Assembly: GCA_021107195.1 (NCBI GenBank) | Contig: JAIOTF010000074.1 | Coordinates: forward strand, 1 to 16,316 | DNA: 16,316 nt | Direction: 5' to 3' | Source: Anaerolineaceae bacterium | GTDB taxonomy: Bacteria > Chloroflexota > Anaerolineae > Anaerolineales > Anaerolineaceae | In this document: positions 1 to 8,059 of the stretch, piece by piece | Layout: each line of letters opens with the position of its first letter | Numbering within the stretch: position 1 is the stretch's first letter | Position numbers and translations under genes: made by a program | Notes under the pieces: model-generated | The model's database searches: none | Told to the model about the DNA's origin: nothing | What the model saw: the letters and a program-made list of their open reading frames with translations, nothing else

Positions 1-302
1 ACCAGCAGAAGGCGCCACAACCGATCATCTACCTGAACAAATTTATCGATGCGCCGCACCCACTGCAAAAACCAGGCACGCTCCAGAAGAGCACGGATGA
101 CAGCATATAGCAATATCGCTACCATCGTCACAACACCGCCCACGATCACCAGGCGCGATAAAGATAAACCAAAAAGAAAGGCGCTTTGCGCCTCAGATGG
201 CTGGCGGAAAAGAAACGGAACCGCAGCTGCCCCTTGCAATGCAAGCAATGCCAGAAGAAAACGGAAGATGTTTGCCCTGTTGACTTTTTTTGATGTATTC
301 AT
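1..302 (-). CDS. Membrane protein, N-terminal part (cut by window edge)
   Basis: An open minus-strand frame begins at ATG 302 and runs off the left edge, giving about 100 residues. The protein starts MNTSKKVNRANIFRF and shows two hydrophobic stretches, around residues 13-32 (FRFLLALLALQGAAAVPFLF) and 50-70 (LVIVGGVVTMVAILLYAVIRALL), followed by a basic, tryptophan-rich segment (LERAWFLQWVRRIDKF). This pattern fits the N terminus of a multi-pass inner membrane protein, but I do not recognise the family and assign no function. An in-frame ATG at 329 would add nine residues; neither start has a strong Shine-Dalgarno sequence, so the start is uncertain. A stop lies in frame just upstream of 329. 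The gene points away from the mobile-element remnants and the kinase gene. Confidence 0.6.
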   Translation of the reverse strand, partial: MNTSKKVNRANIFRFLLALLALQGAAAVPFLFRQPSEAQSAFLFGLSLSRLVIVGGVVTMVAILLYAVIRALLERAWFLQWVRRIDKFVQVDDRLWRLLL

Positions 303-410
303 GTTTGCAGATTTTACCAGAGAATTCATCAATAAATTGTTCCCATGCCTCTAAACGAATGAAATTGGATGTTTTCTCAATAGGTTGAAATATAATCCAT
401 TTTCCTTATA

Positions 411-533
411 GCCCGTCACTGAACAAGAACTTGAACGCATTATGTCCTTGCTCAATCACCGGCCCCGCAAACGCCTTAATTATTTGACCCGCATGAGGTT
501 TTCTTTGGGGCGTCTGTTGCACTTACCACTTGA
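411..533 (+). pseudogene. IS30-family transposase, C-terminal remnant with frameshift
   Basis: The plus strand reads PVTEQELERIMSLLNHRPRKRLNYLT and then, after a shift of one base near 488-490, PHEVFFGASVALTT followed by TGA at 531-533. The NxRPRKxLxYxTPxEVF pattern is the characteristic C-terminal end of IS30-family transposases. The frame change is explained by loss of a single C in the run at the T-P codons. Only about 40 of the more than 300 residues of such a transposase remain, and an in-frame TAG lies directly upstream at about 408-410, so the 5' part is deleted. The element is dead. The terminal part of the insertion sequence probably continues past the stop to about 561, where it meets the IS200/IS605 remnant. 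Confidence 0.75.
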
Positions 534-561
534 ATCTAAGTTGTCAAATATCTGCAAGAGG

Positions 562-600
562 AATTCTGAACTTGTACGCCTTCTTGACCGACTTCTTCAT
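562..600 (-). pseudogene. IS605-type TnpB, N-terminal stub
   Basis: Reading down from ATG 600 on the minus strand gives MKKSVKKAYKFRI, matching the usual start of IS200/IS605-family TnpB proteins (short basic run, then KAYKFRIYP). After RI the similarity stops and a termination codon follows within a few codons, at the point where the IS30-derived sequence seems to begin. The ATG overlaps the stop of the adjacent tnpA remnant as ATGA, an arrangement typical of tnpA-tnpB pairs. Only about 13 residues of some 400 remain. The call rests on this short match plus its position next to tnpA. Confidence 0.6.
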
Positions 601-713
601 TTACCCTTCTGGTCTTCAATGTACCGATCAACCACTTCCAGCGATACCACCCCAACCGTAGAAATGAAACGGGAACGAGTCCACAGTGAGGGCAAACGTT
701 TTTTCAGGCTGTG
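597..713 (-). pseudogene. IS200/IS605-family TnpA (Y1 transposase), C-terminal remnant
   Basis: The minus-strand frame from 713 to 597 encodes 38 residues ending in TGA: HSLKKRLPSLWTRSRF, then ISTVGVVSLEVVDRYIEDQK and GK. The order W-[ST]-x-S-x-F-x-STVG-x-VS-LE-x-V-x-RYIE-x-QK is the C-terminal signature of IS200/IS605 TnpA, the single-strand transposase whose catalytic tyrosine normally lies in this terminal helix (here the Y of RYIEDQ). An in-frame TAG at 716-714 interrupts it upstream, and I found no N-terminal part further up, so about three quarters of the protein is missing. The stop overlaps the tnpB start by ATGA. The remnant is non-functional. Confidence 0.72.
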
Positions 714-870
714 CTATATCCATATTAACCTTCCAAAAGCATTAAGTAGTCTGGATATAATCTACAACAAAGGCAGCTTTCCGACAAGAAACAAGAACAC
801 CCGTTCTGGTGTACCCAAACACCTTGAAGGAATGTTTGGGCAAGACTAAAGCCCTTATATCCCAACGCTG

Positions 871-902
871 ACACTCCTCGGCACTGCCTCCGAGGCAAGT
901 GT
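871..902. repeat. Imperfect hairpin, possibly a mobile-element end
   Basis: Arms ACACT+CCTCGG (871-881) and CCGAGG+AGTGT (890-902, with a two-base CA bulge) can form an 11-bp stem with an eight-base loop. No T-run follows on either strand, so it is a poor intrinsic terminator. IS200/IS605 elements carry subterminal imperfect hairpins recognised by TnpA, and remnants of such an element lie about 160 bases away, so it could be a leftover element end. That link is inference. The remainder of 720-1008 holds no gene I can support. Confidence 0.35.
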
Positions 903-948
903 GCGCCAAGCGCAGTGCAGGCGAGCTGTTGAAGTTTACGGGATGTAC

Positions 949-954
949 TATAAT
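949..954 (+). promoter_or_regulatory. Candidate -10 box upstream of the kinase gene
   Basis: A perfect TATAAT lies 55 bases before the kinase start. The nearest -35-like hexamer, TTGAAG at 929-934, is only 14 bases away, shorter than the normal 16-18, so a sigma-70 type promoter here is plausible but weak. The sequence is AT-rich and matches can arise by chance. Confidence 0.25.
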
Positions 955-1008
955 TAAACAATAAAGGAAAAGGCGCCAAATTTCGATTCTTTTGGAAAGC
1001 GGCATCGC

Positions 1009-4000
1009 GTGATGAAGAACCATTCAGCGAACTCATTCAAACTCTCACTATTGAGCAATTCAATCTTGCTCATCTTGCTGGCCGTCATTATCTGCGTGCT
1101 CCCCGCAAATGCCTTTGCCCAGGAACTCCCCAAAGAAGTGTTGATCCTTAATTCTTACCACCAGGGCTTAAGCTGGTCGGACGGCATCGTTGAAAGCATT
1201 CAGGATGTGCTTGAATTACAGGCAAATGTTGAAATTCGGGTCGAGTATATGGACACCCGCCGTGTATACGATAATGCCTATTTGGATGAATTGTTAGCAT
1301 TGTATAAACTACGATTCCAAAGCCACCATTTTGACGTCGTAATTGCAACCGATAACAATGCCTTCAACTTCATGCGGAAGTATAGAGATGAATTGTTCCC
1401 AAGTACACCTGTCGTCTTCTGTGGGGTCAATAATTTTCAGGATGATATGCTGGAAGGCCTGCAAGGTTTTACGGGAGTAGCTGAGGAAACCGATATCGCA
1501 GAAACCGTTGCCCTCGCCATGTCCCTGCACCCTGAAACAGAACAGGTCTTTATCATCAATGATGAAACAAACACCGGCAATACTACACAGGTTCTGATTG
1601 ACCAGGCATTCATGCCTTATCAAAATACAATTGAGATTGAAAAGATTCGTCAATTCACCTGGCTGGAACTACAAGAGAAGTTGAGCAAGCTACCCAATAA
1701 CAGCCTCATCTTTCTATTTGTAGTGAGCAGAGACAGTGATGGCATCTTTCTGGACTATGACGAAGCGGGGGATGTACTCAACCACACCGCCAATGCGCCA
1801 ATGTACAGCGTGTGGGATTTTTATCTGGATCACGGGATCATCGGCGGTAAATTGACCTCCAGCAAAGCGCAGGGAGAAGCCGCCGCACAGATCGTCCTGC
1901 GCATACTCAATGGCGAGCCCATCAACGATATTCCAGTATTGAAGGAAAGCCCCAACGTGTATATATTTGATCACAGCCAAATGAAAAAATGGCAAGTTCG
2001 CTCCAGCATGCTTCCCAAAGGAAGCACAATCATCAACAATCCCTTCAATGAGTTCTTCTCCAGAAACAAATACTGGATTCTTATCTCTGGTATTGGTCTC
2101 CTCTTGCTTAGCCTGGCCATCCTGGTACTATTCCTGATTGTGCAAACGCGCACAAAACATCTGCGGCGATCGAATCAAAACTTGCTTGAAGAAATCATGG
2201 AGCGGCAAGAAATTGAGGCAGCGTTGCGGGCCAGCGAACGCACATCGACAGCGTTATTAAATGCAACTTCTGACTCCATTTTCCTTCTGGATAAAAATGG
2301 TGTTGTGATCACCTGTAATGATTGGGCTGCTAAGCGGTTCAAGCTTGAAGCCAACGAGATAATAGGAAAGACGCTTAAAGACTTTTTACCAAATTCCTTT
2401 GTCGATTCTCGAATTAATAAAATCCTGCAAATCATTGAAACAAAAAAAACCTTGCATTATCAAGATCAACAGCTCGGTTACTACTTCTTTGTCACGGCAA
2501 ATCCAATCCTAGATGACCATGGTGAAGTGTGCAATATCGCTGTATATGCACGCGATATCACCGAACAACGCACAGCAGAAAAAGCCCTGCAAGCCCGCGA
2601 GAAACAATACCGAGCTGTTGTCGAAGATCAGACTGAATTGGTCTGCCGCTGGAAGCCAGACACCACACTGACCTTTGTCAATAACGCGTATTGCGATTAC
2701 TATCAAACCAGGGTAGAGGATCTCCTCGGCACACAATTCATCCGCTTCATCCCTGATAATGAAAAGGAAGCTTTCTGGCGTCATCGGGATACATTGGGCA
2801 AAGAACGAAAACGCGCAACACGCATTTCACCTGGGGCCGACGAAAAACATGACCTGCGCTGGTTCCAGTGGACAGACCGGGTCATCTTCAACGATTCTGA
2901 AGAAATTTCAGAGATACAGTCCGTTGGACGGGACATCACCAACCAGGTAAAGGCAGAGAATATGCTGCGCAAGGAATTGTCCACGCGCACCCTGCTGGCG
3001 GAACTTTCTAATGCCTTGATCGTACCAAACCTCAGTCTGTCGCGAATTGCACAAATCACTTTAGATCATGCAAAAATTCTCACAGAAAGTATAGATGGTC
3101 TGATCACCCAGATTGATCCTGCCTCCGGCGAGATCATACCTCTGTCGTCGATAAGAACAACCCGCACTGAACAACGAAACCAAATGGTGAAAAAGAACAA
3201 AGACGGGCGTTATCCTGAATTATGGGAAAAGGTTTTCAATACTCAAAAACCTTTCTTCACCAATGATCCGCCCATTAATTCTGTTTTGGATCTGCCCTCC
3301 GGATTACAACAAAGAATTCACCGCTTTATTTCTGTCCCTCTGTTAAAGAAAAATAAAATTGTCGGTCAGATCTCATTAGTAAATGCCGTCGCACCCTACA
3401 CACAAAATGACGTCATGAATCTTCAACAGTTAGCCGATCTTTATATGCTGGCGCTGCAACGCAAGAAAGCAGAAGAAAACCTGGAAAACACCAACCGCAT
3501 TCTTGAAAAATCAGTGATACGTGCCAATCACCTGGCTGTTCTTGCCGGGGAAGCAAACCGGGCGAAAAGTGAATTTTTGGCTAACATGAGCCATGAGATC
3601 CGAACACCAATGAACGGGATCATTGGCATGACCACCCTCTTAGTGGATACCACCCTGAACCACGAACAGCAGGATTTCGTGGAAACCATTCGCACAAGTG
3701 GAGAAGTCTTGCTGAATTTGATCAACGATATCCTTGATTTCTCCAAGATTGAAGCACGCAAGATCGAAATTGAATCCAAGCCTTTTAATCTTTACCAATG
3801 CGTAGAAAACGCCCAGAATATCATCGCCTCACAAGCAGCCAGCAAAGGACTTGAATTAGTTGTTTCCATAGACCAAAACCTACCCACGATCGTCATCGGG
3901 GACTGCCACCGCATTCAACAAGTTCTTACCAACCTGCTCAACAACGCTGTCAAATTCACCGAGAAAGGCGATATTGTTCTGTCCGTGAGCGGACAGGAAA

Positions 4001-5484
4001 GCCCTCCTGAGCAGTTCGACTTACATTTCGTGGTACGGGATACAGGTATCGGCATCCCTCAAGAGCGCATGGCACGCCTGTTCAAATCCTTCAGCCAACT
4101 GGACACCTCGACCACCCGCCGCTTTGGCGGAACCGGTCTGGGGCTGGCAATCAGCAAACGCCTGGCGAAATTAATGCATGGCGACCTGTGGGCGGAAAGT
4201 GAAGGGACAGCAGGCAAAGGATCAACGTTCCATTTCACGGTCCAACTTACGAAAGGATTTTCATCGCAAGATAAACCGTCTCCTGCCTTGCATTCTCTGC
4301 TAAATAACCGCCGGGTACTGATCGTTGATGACAGCCAAACCAACCGCACAACCTTGGAGCAATACGCCTTGTCCTGGAAAATGGAGCCGCGTCTGGCAGC
4401 TTCGGCTAAGGAAGCCCTGAACATCCTCAATGAGGATTCCCCTTTCGATCTGATTCTCCTGGACTGTCAAATGCCGGGAATGAGCAACGCAGAACTTGTA
4501 GAAACCATCCGGCGCCGGCCACAAGGCGATGAATCAGCAATTGTGCTGATGACATCACTGAGACCACAATATGACATCGACAACCTGAAGGTCAACGACC
4601 ATCTCGCCAAACCAATCCGTCCATCGCAGTTATTTGACGTGATCACAAACCTGTTTTCGAAAGAAGCGCTTTCAACACAGGATCCTGTTTCCCGTGGAAA
4701 CATTAACTACAAACTTGGTAAACAATACCCTTTACGGATTTTGCTTGCTGAAGATAACCCGGTCAATCAAAAAGTAACCCTGCTCACCTTGGAAAAAATG
4801 GGTTACTCCGCCAGCATTGCTAATACAGGCGCTGAAGCATTAGAAGCTTTACACCATGTCAAATACGACCTGATTCTGATGGATATTCAAATGCCTGTCA
4901 TGGATGGCCTGGAGGCTACACGGCAAATCATTAAAGAGTGGGGGCAAAATCGGCCGCGCATCATTGCCATCACCGCAAATGCCATGGAAGGGGACCAAGA
5001 AAAATGTTCGGAAGCGGGGATGGATGGCTATTTAAGCAAACCTGTGTGCATCGATGAACTGCAAAAAATCCTTGTAAAATGGGGTTTGGCAAAGCAAGAA
5101 GAACTCCCCCCACCAGCAAGCACAAAAAACAACTCACAGGATATCCAAACAGATGTTTTGGATAAACTGCAAGAAATCAATCCACAAGGTTTGAAACAGC
5201 TTGTGCAACTCTACCTGGCAGAGGCGAAACGAAACCTGAAAGATATGGAAACCGCCATTCGTGAAAATGATTTGAAGGCGCTATTACGTACAGCTCACAG
5301 CCTGAAAGAAACCAGCCTCAACCTGGGCGGCAACTTTGTCGGGAAAAGCTGCAAACAACTGGAACAAGCCTGTGAACAAGGCAACCCTGCTGAAATCCAA
5401 TCCGCGATGGAAACCTTGAAACAGCATTCTCAAATGTTCAATGACTATCTGGAAGAAAAATTGAACGGCGATGTATCTAACTGA
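1009..5484 (+). CDS. Hybrid sensor histidine kinase with ABC-type periplasmic sensor, PAS, GAF, two receivers and HPt
   Basis: This 1491-residue inner-membrane phosphorelay protein contains, in order: a signal or anchor segment (residues 8-37, ending PANAFAQ); a periplasmic domain of the ABC_sub_bind type (about 40-345, starting EVLILNSYHQGLSWSDG), likely binding a small ligand; a transmembrane helix (355-378); two PAS-like domains (about 412-525 and 531-655); a GAF-like region (about 665-820); HisKA with FLANMSHEIRTPMNG and phosphorylatable His862; HATPase with N box LTNLLNNAVKF, DTGIGIP at 1011 and GGTGLGLAIS near 1040; receiver 1 (D1152 in LLDCQMPGM); receiver 2 (D1292 in LMDIQMPVMDG); and HPt with His1430 in AHSLKETSLNLGG. 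All phosphotransfer residues are present, so a His-Asp-His relay is expected; the final response regulator is not in the window. Numbering uses GTG 1009; ATG 1012 is an equally good start, preceded by a weak GGAAAG. Confidence 0.93.
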   Translation: MMKNHSANSFKLSLLSNSILLILLAVIICVLPANAFAQELPKEVLILNSYHQGLSWSDGIVESIQDVLELQANVEIRVEYMDTRRVYDNAYLDELLALYKLRFQSHHFDVVIATDNNAFNFMRKYRDELFPSTPVVFCGVNNFQDDMLEGLQGFTGVAEETDIAETVALAMSLHPETEQVFIINDETNTGNTTQVLIDQAFMPYQNTIEIEKIRQFTWLELQEKLSKLPNNSLIFLFVVSRDSDGIFLDYDEAGDVLNHTANAPMYSVWDFYLDHGIIGGKLTSSKAQGEAAAQIVLRILNGEPINDIPVLKESPNVYIFDHSQMKKWQVRSSMLPKGSTIINNPFNEFFSRNKYWILISGIGLLLLSLAILVLFLIVQTRTKHLRRSNQNLLEEIMERQEIEAALRASERTSTALLNATSDSIFLLDKNGVVITCNDWAAKRFKLEANEIIGKTLKDFLPNSFVDSRINKILQIIETKKTLHYQDQQLGYYFFVTANPILDDHGEVCNIAVYARDITEQRTAEKALQAREKQYRAVVEDQTELVCRWKPDTTLTFVNNAYCDYYQTRVEDLLGTQFIRFIPDNEKEAFWRHRDTLGKERKRATRISPGADEKHDLRWFQWTDRVIFNDSEEISEIQSVGRDITNQVKAENMLRKELSTRTLLAELSNALIVPNLSLSRIAQITLDHAKILTESIDGLITQIDPASGEIIPLSSIRTTRTEQRNQMVKKNKDGRYPELWEKVFNTQKPFFTNDPPINSVLDLPSGLQQRIHRFISVPLLKKNKIVGQISLVNAVAPYTQNDVMNLQQLADLYMLALQRKKAEENLENTNRILEKSVIRANHLAVLAGEANRAKSEFLANMSHEIRTPMNGIIGMTTLLVDTTLNHEQQDFVETIRTSGEVLLNLINDILDFSKIEARKIEIESKPFNLYQCVENAQNIIASQAASKGLELVVSIDQNLPTIVIGDCHRIQQVLTNLLNNAVKFTEKGDIVLSVSGQESPPEQFDLHFVVRDTGIGIPQERMARLFKSFSQLDTSTTRRFGGTGLGLAISKRLAKLMHGDLWAESEGTAGKGSTFHFTVQLTKGFSSQDKPSPALHSLLNNRRVLIVDDSQTNRTTLEQYALSWKMEPRLAASAKEALNILNEDSPFDLILLDCQMPGMSNAELVETIRRRPQGDESAIVLMTSLRPQYDIDNLKVNDHLAKPIRPSQLFDVITNLFSKEALSTQDPVSRGNINYKLGKQYPLRILLAEDNPVNQKVTLLTLEKMGYSASIANTGAEALEALHHVKYDLILMDIQMPVMDGLEATRQIIKEWGQNRPRIIAITANAMEGDQEKCSEAGMDGYLSKPVCIDELQKILVKWGLAKQEELPPPASTKNNSQDIQTDVLDKLQEINPQGLKQLVQLYLAEAKRNLKDMETAIRENDLKALLRTAHSLKETSLNLGGNFVGKSCKQLEQACEQGNPAEIQSAMETLKQHSQMFNDYLEEKLNGDVSN

Positions 5485-5526
5485 GCCCGGCAATATGTCC
5501 CCTGGACTCACTCCCGAAAATCCAAA

Positions 5527-7053
5527 TTAAGCAACAGGTCTCTCCGCCAGCACCAGATAAAAATCCTCTCCATCCTCACAGATCAATACCCTCCAACTAT
5601 TTTCCGCCAAGATGGTTTTCAGGTCTTGCCCTGAAGGCAGCAGGTCACCGCGCAGGATCGCTGCACGATGACGAGAATGAATGGCGTTAACCCGCTTCCT
5701 GCTAATGGCATGACTGATCACCAACCGCCCGCCTGGGGCAAGCACGCGCCAAAATTCATCCAGCGCCGCAGGAAAATCTGACAAATGAGGAAATACCCCA
5801 TGACAATACACCACAGTGAAAACACCATCAGCAAGGGGCAGGTACAAAGCATCCGTCTGTGATAAAGAAACCTTGCCAGAGATCAGATCAGGATGATTAC
5901 TGCATGCTTTCTGTAACATGGAAAATGAGAGATCAATGGCAAGAACCAAAGCTGGTGCACGATCCAGGATAGCTGGCAGCAACCCCCCTGTACCTGTACC
6001 GATGTCCAACACCCGTTCACCAGGCTGCAATGCACCCTCTCTTGCAATGCGCTCCGACTTGGCTGTTTTATCCACTTGCCGACTGGCAATCTCGTCCCAC
6101 ACATCAGCCAACTGATCGAAGGCAAACCGCCTGGGGTTGGGCGTATTTGAAAAAATGACTTCAAAACGAAACTCCGCTTCTTCGTGCAAATCGTTTATAT
6201 CATACACTGCACCAAACTGCTGCAAGGCAAAGGATGCTGAAACAGCACCGCTGCACCCGGCCTGCAATAAGTCCCCTGTGCGAGCAAGGCCAACCACAAA
6301 TCCACCACAATAGGCATTGCCTGCTCCAGTAACATCGACAATCGACCCGAAAAGCATCCCCGGCACCCAAATTCGCCGGCCGTCTGCATCGCCGATCAAA
6401 CTTCCATGTTCGCCCATGCGCAGCGCCACGCAGTTCGCATCCAGATCCAACAGAGCCTGTAAAACCTGTTGGGGATCTGTCTTGCCTGTCATCAAACGCC
6501 CCTCGTCCAGGTTAGGCGAAACAACATCCACCAAAGCTGCATTCTGACGAAACAACTCCCTATTCTCCGGCACCATAACCGGATCCCAGGGCTCCCAAAG
6601 GATCACCGGCTGACCATGTGATTTCAAAAATTCAACCCACAGCGGCACGTCTTCAGCCGCGCAGTGTAAATGAATGCCTTTTGCTTTCTTGTAATCCTCA
6701 GGATATTCTTCCGGGCGGATCAACGCGTATTGCATCTGGGAAAAATCAGTACGAAACACTTCATGCCGCGTACCGTCTGCTTCAAACAATTGCCAGGCAC
6801 GCGGTGCCTGCATTGGCCGATCCCGTACACCCTGCAAATCAAACAGCTCGCCCAATTGCTGGCGTAATTCTGCCGGAAAATCCTCTCCTAAAGGAGCGGC
6901 CAGACCAACATGCTCGGCCCACAGACGCATGCCCATGATGGCATGCACTGCTCCGCCTCCCAAACGCGCCATGCGCGATTCGCCGTCTGGCAGAATAATG
7001 TCATCAATAATTACCGTTCCAATGGAAAGGTACAATTCACCGCAGGCCATCAT
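5527..7053 (-). CDS. Fusion: PfkB-like domain (GAGN variant) plus class I SAM-dependent methyltransferase
   Basis: One uninterrupted 508-residue frame holds two domains. Residues 1-290 resemble the PfkB/ribokinase fold: SIGTVIIDDIILPDG at the N terminus, GGGAVHAIMGMRLW near 32-45, VSPNLDEGRLM at 178-188 and the anion-hole motif DVTGAGNAYCGGF at 240-252. The family's catalytic aspartate (GAGD) is Asn246 here. Residues 310-505 are a Methyltransf_11-like domain: SAM motif I VLDIGTGTGG at 348-357, acidic Asp374 in LAIDLS, then LPLADGVFTVVYC and FWRVLAPGGRLVISHA. A usual PfkB protein is about 300 residues, so the extra 200 are the methyltransferase. The start, ATG 7053 or 7050, lies inside the end of the upstream nucleoside hydrolase gene (17- or 14-base overlap), which suggests translational coupling. 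The substrate of either domain is unknown; loss of the catalytic base makes ordinary kinase activity doubtful. The gene ends 42 bases from the convergent kinase gene with no clear terminator between. Confidence 0.88.
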   Translation of the reverse strand: MMACGELYLSIGTVIIDDIILPDGESRMARLGGGAVHAIMGMRLWAEHVGLAAPLGEDFPAELRQQLGELFDLQGVRDRPMQAPRAWQLFEADGTRHEVFRTDFSQMQYALIRPEEYPEDYKKAKGIHLHCAAEDVPLWVEFLKSHGQPVILWEPWDPVMVPENRELFRQNAALVDVVSPNLDEGRLMTGKTDPQQVLQALLDLDANCVALRMGEHGSLIGDADGRRIWVPGMLFGSIVDVTGAGNAYCGGFVVGLARTGDLLQAGCSGAVSASFALQQFGAVYDINDLHEEAEFRFEVIFSNTPNPRRFAFDQLADVWDEIASRQVDKTAKSERIAREGALQPGERVLDIGTGTGGLLPAILDRAPALVLAIDLSFSMLQKACSNHPDLISGKVSLSQTDALYLPLADGVFTVVYCHGVFPHLSDFPAALDEFWRVLAPGGRLVISHAISRKRVNAIHSRHRAAILRGDLLPSGQDLKTILAENSWRVLICEDGEDFYLVLAERPVA

Positions 7054-7951
7054 ACATCAATTCCACAAATCGCTCTCGATCCATATCCACGCCCACATCA
7101 ACATTGGGCTTCCACCCACGCTGACCGGAAACATCTGCCACAGTGCGGCCGCGGGTCAAATTCCCCTGCAACTCTATCCCCACCCACATTGATTTCGTGA
7201 TCAGCACCTTTGGCTCGATCACTGCGGCCACCGCACATGGGTCAAATATCTGTCCACCTTCGCTGCCCAGATGCTCTTGAAACCACTTCACATCAGCATC
7301 CATCAAATCAGCAGCGATCACAGCCCAGGGAGTGCCAATGCTGCGAATACGTTCCACATCCTGAGGCATGACCAGCGCCCGCGCAGTCACCTCCAGGCCT
7401 ACCATTGTGACAGGAATGCCAGCTGTAAAAACGATATGCGCGGCTTCCGGGTCAGCAAGAATGTTGAATTCGGCTGATGGTGTGGTATTGCCTTCCTGAT
7501 AAGCACCGCTCATGGTCACAATATGCGGGATGCGTTCAGCAATACGCGGTTCAATGCGCAAGGCCAATGCCAGATTGGTTTGAGAACCAACAGGCATATA
7601 AATTGTCTGCGGGCCATCCGCACCCATATAATAATCAATAAGAAATTGCACGGCATGTTTTTTCTCAGCCTGTTTTGATGCCGGCGGCAGCGGCAGCTTG
7701 ACTCTTTGGATATCCAATGTAGGCGCAAATTGTCCCAGCAAGGGCGTTTCTGCTCCAGCATACACCGGAATATGTCCCAATCCACCGGCCTCCATTGTAC
7801 GCAACGTATTATCCAGAGTGGTTTCCAACGGCGCATTACCATGCGCCGGTAAAACGGCAACCAATTCCAACGCCGGGTGATGTCCAGCCATTAATAGCGC
7901 AACAGCATCATCGCGCCCGGTATCAACATCAAGGATCACTTTTTGTGGCAC
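7037..7951 (-). CDS. Nucleoside hydrolase family protein (IunH/RihA-like), divergent
   Basis: The 304-residue protein begins MPQKVILDVDTGRDDAVALL. The calcium-binding DxDxxxDD signature of inosine-uridine nucleoside hydrolases is intact (Asp8, Asp10, Asp14, Asp15), and GNTTPSAEFNILADPEAA and VTMVGLEVT fit the family. Such enzymes hydrolyse the N-glycosidic bond of ribonucleosides to base plus ribose in the cytoplasm. Two changes stand out: the usual VGPLTNIA is VGSQTNLA, and the usual HDP near the C terminus is FDP (GGQIFDPCAVAAVIEP), so the family's frequent general-acid histidine is absent. GTG 7951 is chosen as start because a strong AAGGAGG sits eight bases upstream; a longer reading from TTG 7984 would place that Shine-Dalgarno inside the gene. 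It follows a 169-base gap and overlaps the start of the fusion gene. The exact substrate is unknown. Confidence 0.87.
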   Translation of the reverse strand: MPQKVILDVDTGRDDAVALLMAGHHPALELVAVLPAHGNAPLETTLDNTLRTMEAGGLGHIPVYAGAETPLLGQFAPTLDIQRVKLPLPPASKQAEKKHAVQFLIDYYMGADGPQTIYMPVGSQTNLALALRIEPRIAERIPHIVTMSGAYQEGNTTPSAEFNILADPEAAHIVFTAGIPVTMVGLEVTARALVMPQDVERIRSIGTPWAVIAADLMDADVKWFQEHLGSEGGQIFDPCAVAAVIEPKVLITKSMWVGIELQGNLTRGRTVADVSGQRGWKPNVDVGVDMDRERFVELMYDGLR

Positions 7952-8002
7952 AGCGGTATCCTCCTTTTCTCGGATGCCAGTCAAGGCATCGTTCTATTTT
8001 AA

Positions 8003-8045
8003 TCGATAATAGTAGATTTCCCCATCTCAAATAGTCTGTTATCGA
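8003..8045. repeat. Inverted repeat in the gap upstream of the third nucleoside hydrolase gene
   Basis: TCGATAATAG (8003-8012) and CTGTTATCGA (8036-8045) are inverted copies with one mismatch, separated by 23 bases. They lie 52-94 bases upstream of the GTG start at 7951. They could be operator half-sites for a regulator or the stem of a leader RNA structure; the sequence alone cannot decide. Confidence 0.35.
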
Positions 8046-8059
8046 CAGGAAATAGAGTA

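Noticed and set aside
49..354. Open plus-strand frame of 101 codons at the left edge
   Set aside because: The minus strand gives a far more protein-like product with membrane segments; the plus-strand product is arginine-rich and has no family features.
442..849. Open plus-strand frame of 135 codons
   Set aside because: Its first part is the frameshifted IS30 transposase end and its middle is antisense to the IS200/IS605 TnpA and TnpB remnants, so it is a chance joining of dead element pieces.
5485..5526. Possible bidirectional terminator between the convergent kinase and fusion genes
   Set aside because: I found no stable inverted repeat or T-run in these 42 bases.
5990..6150. Possibility that the PfkB-like and methyltransferase parts are two genes
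   Set aside because: The frame is continuous through the linker (residues about 290-345), with no stop and no convincing Shine-Dalgarno and start pair before the methyltransferase part.
7952..7984. Longer start (TTG 7984) for the third nucleoside hydrolase
   Set aside because: The AAGGAGG signal would then lie inside the coding sequence, and the added residues have no family similarity.
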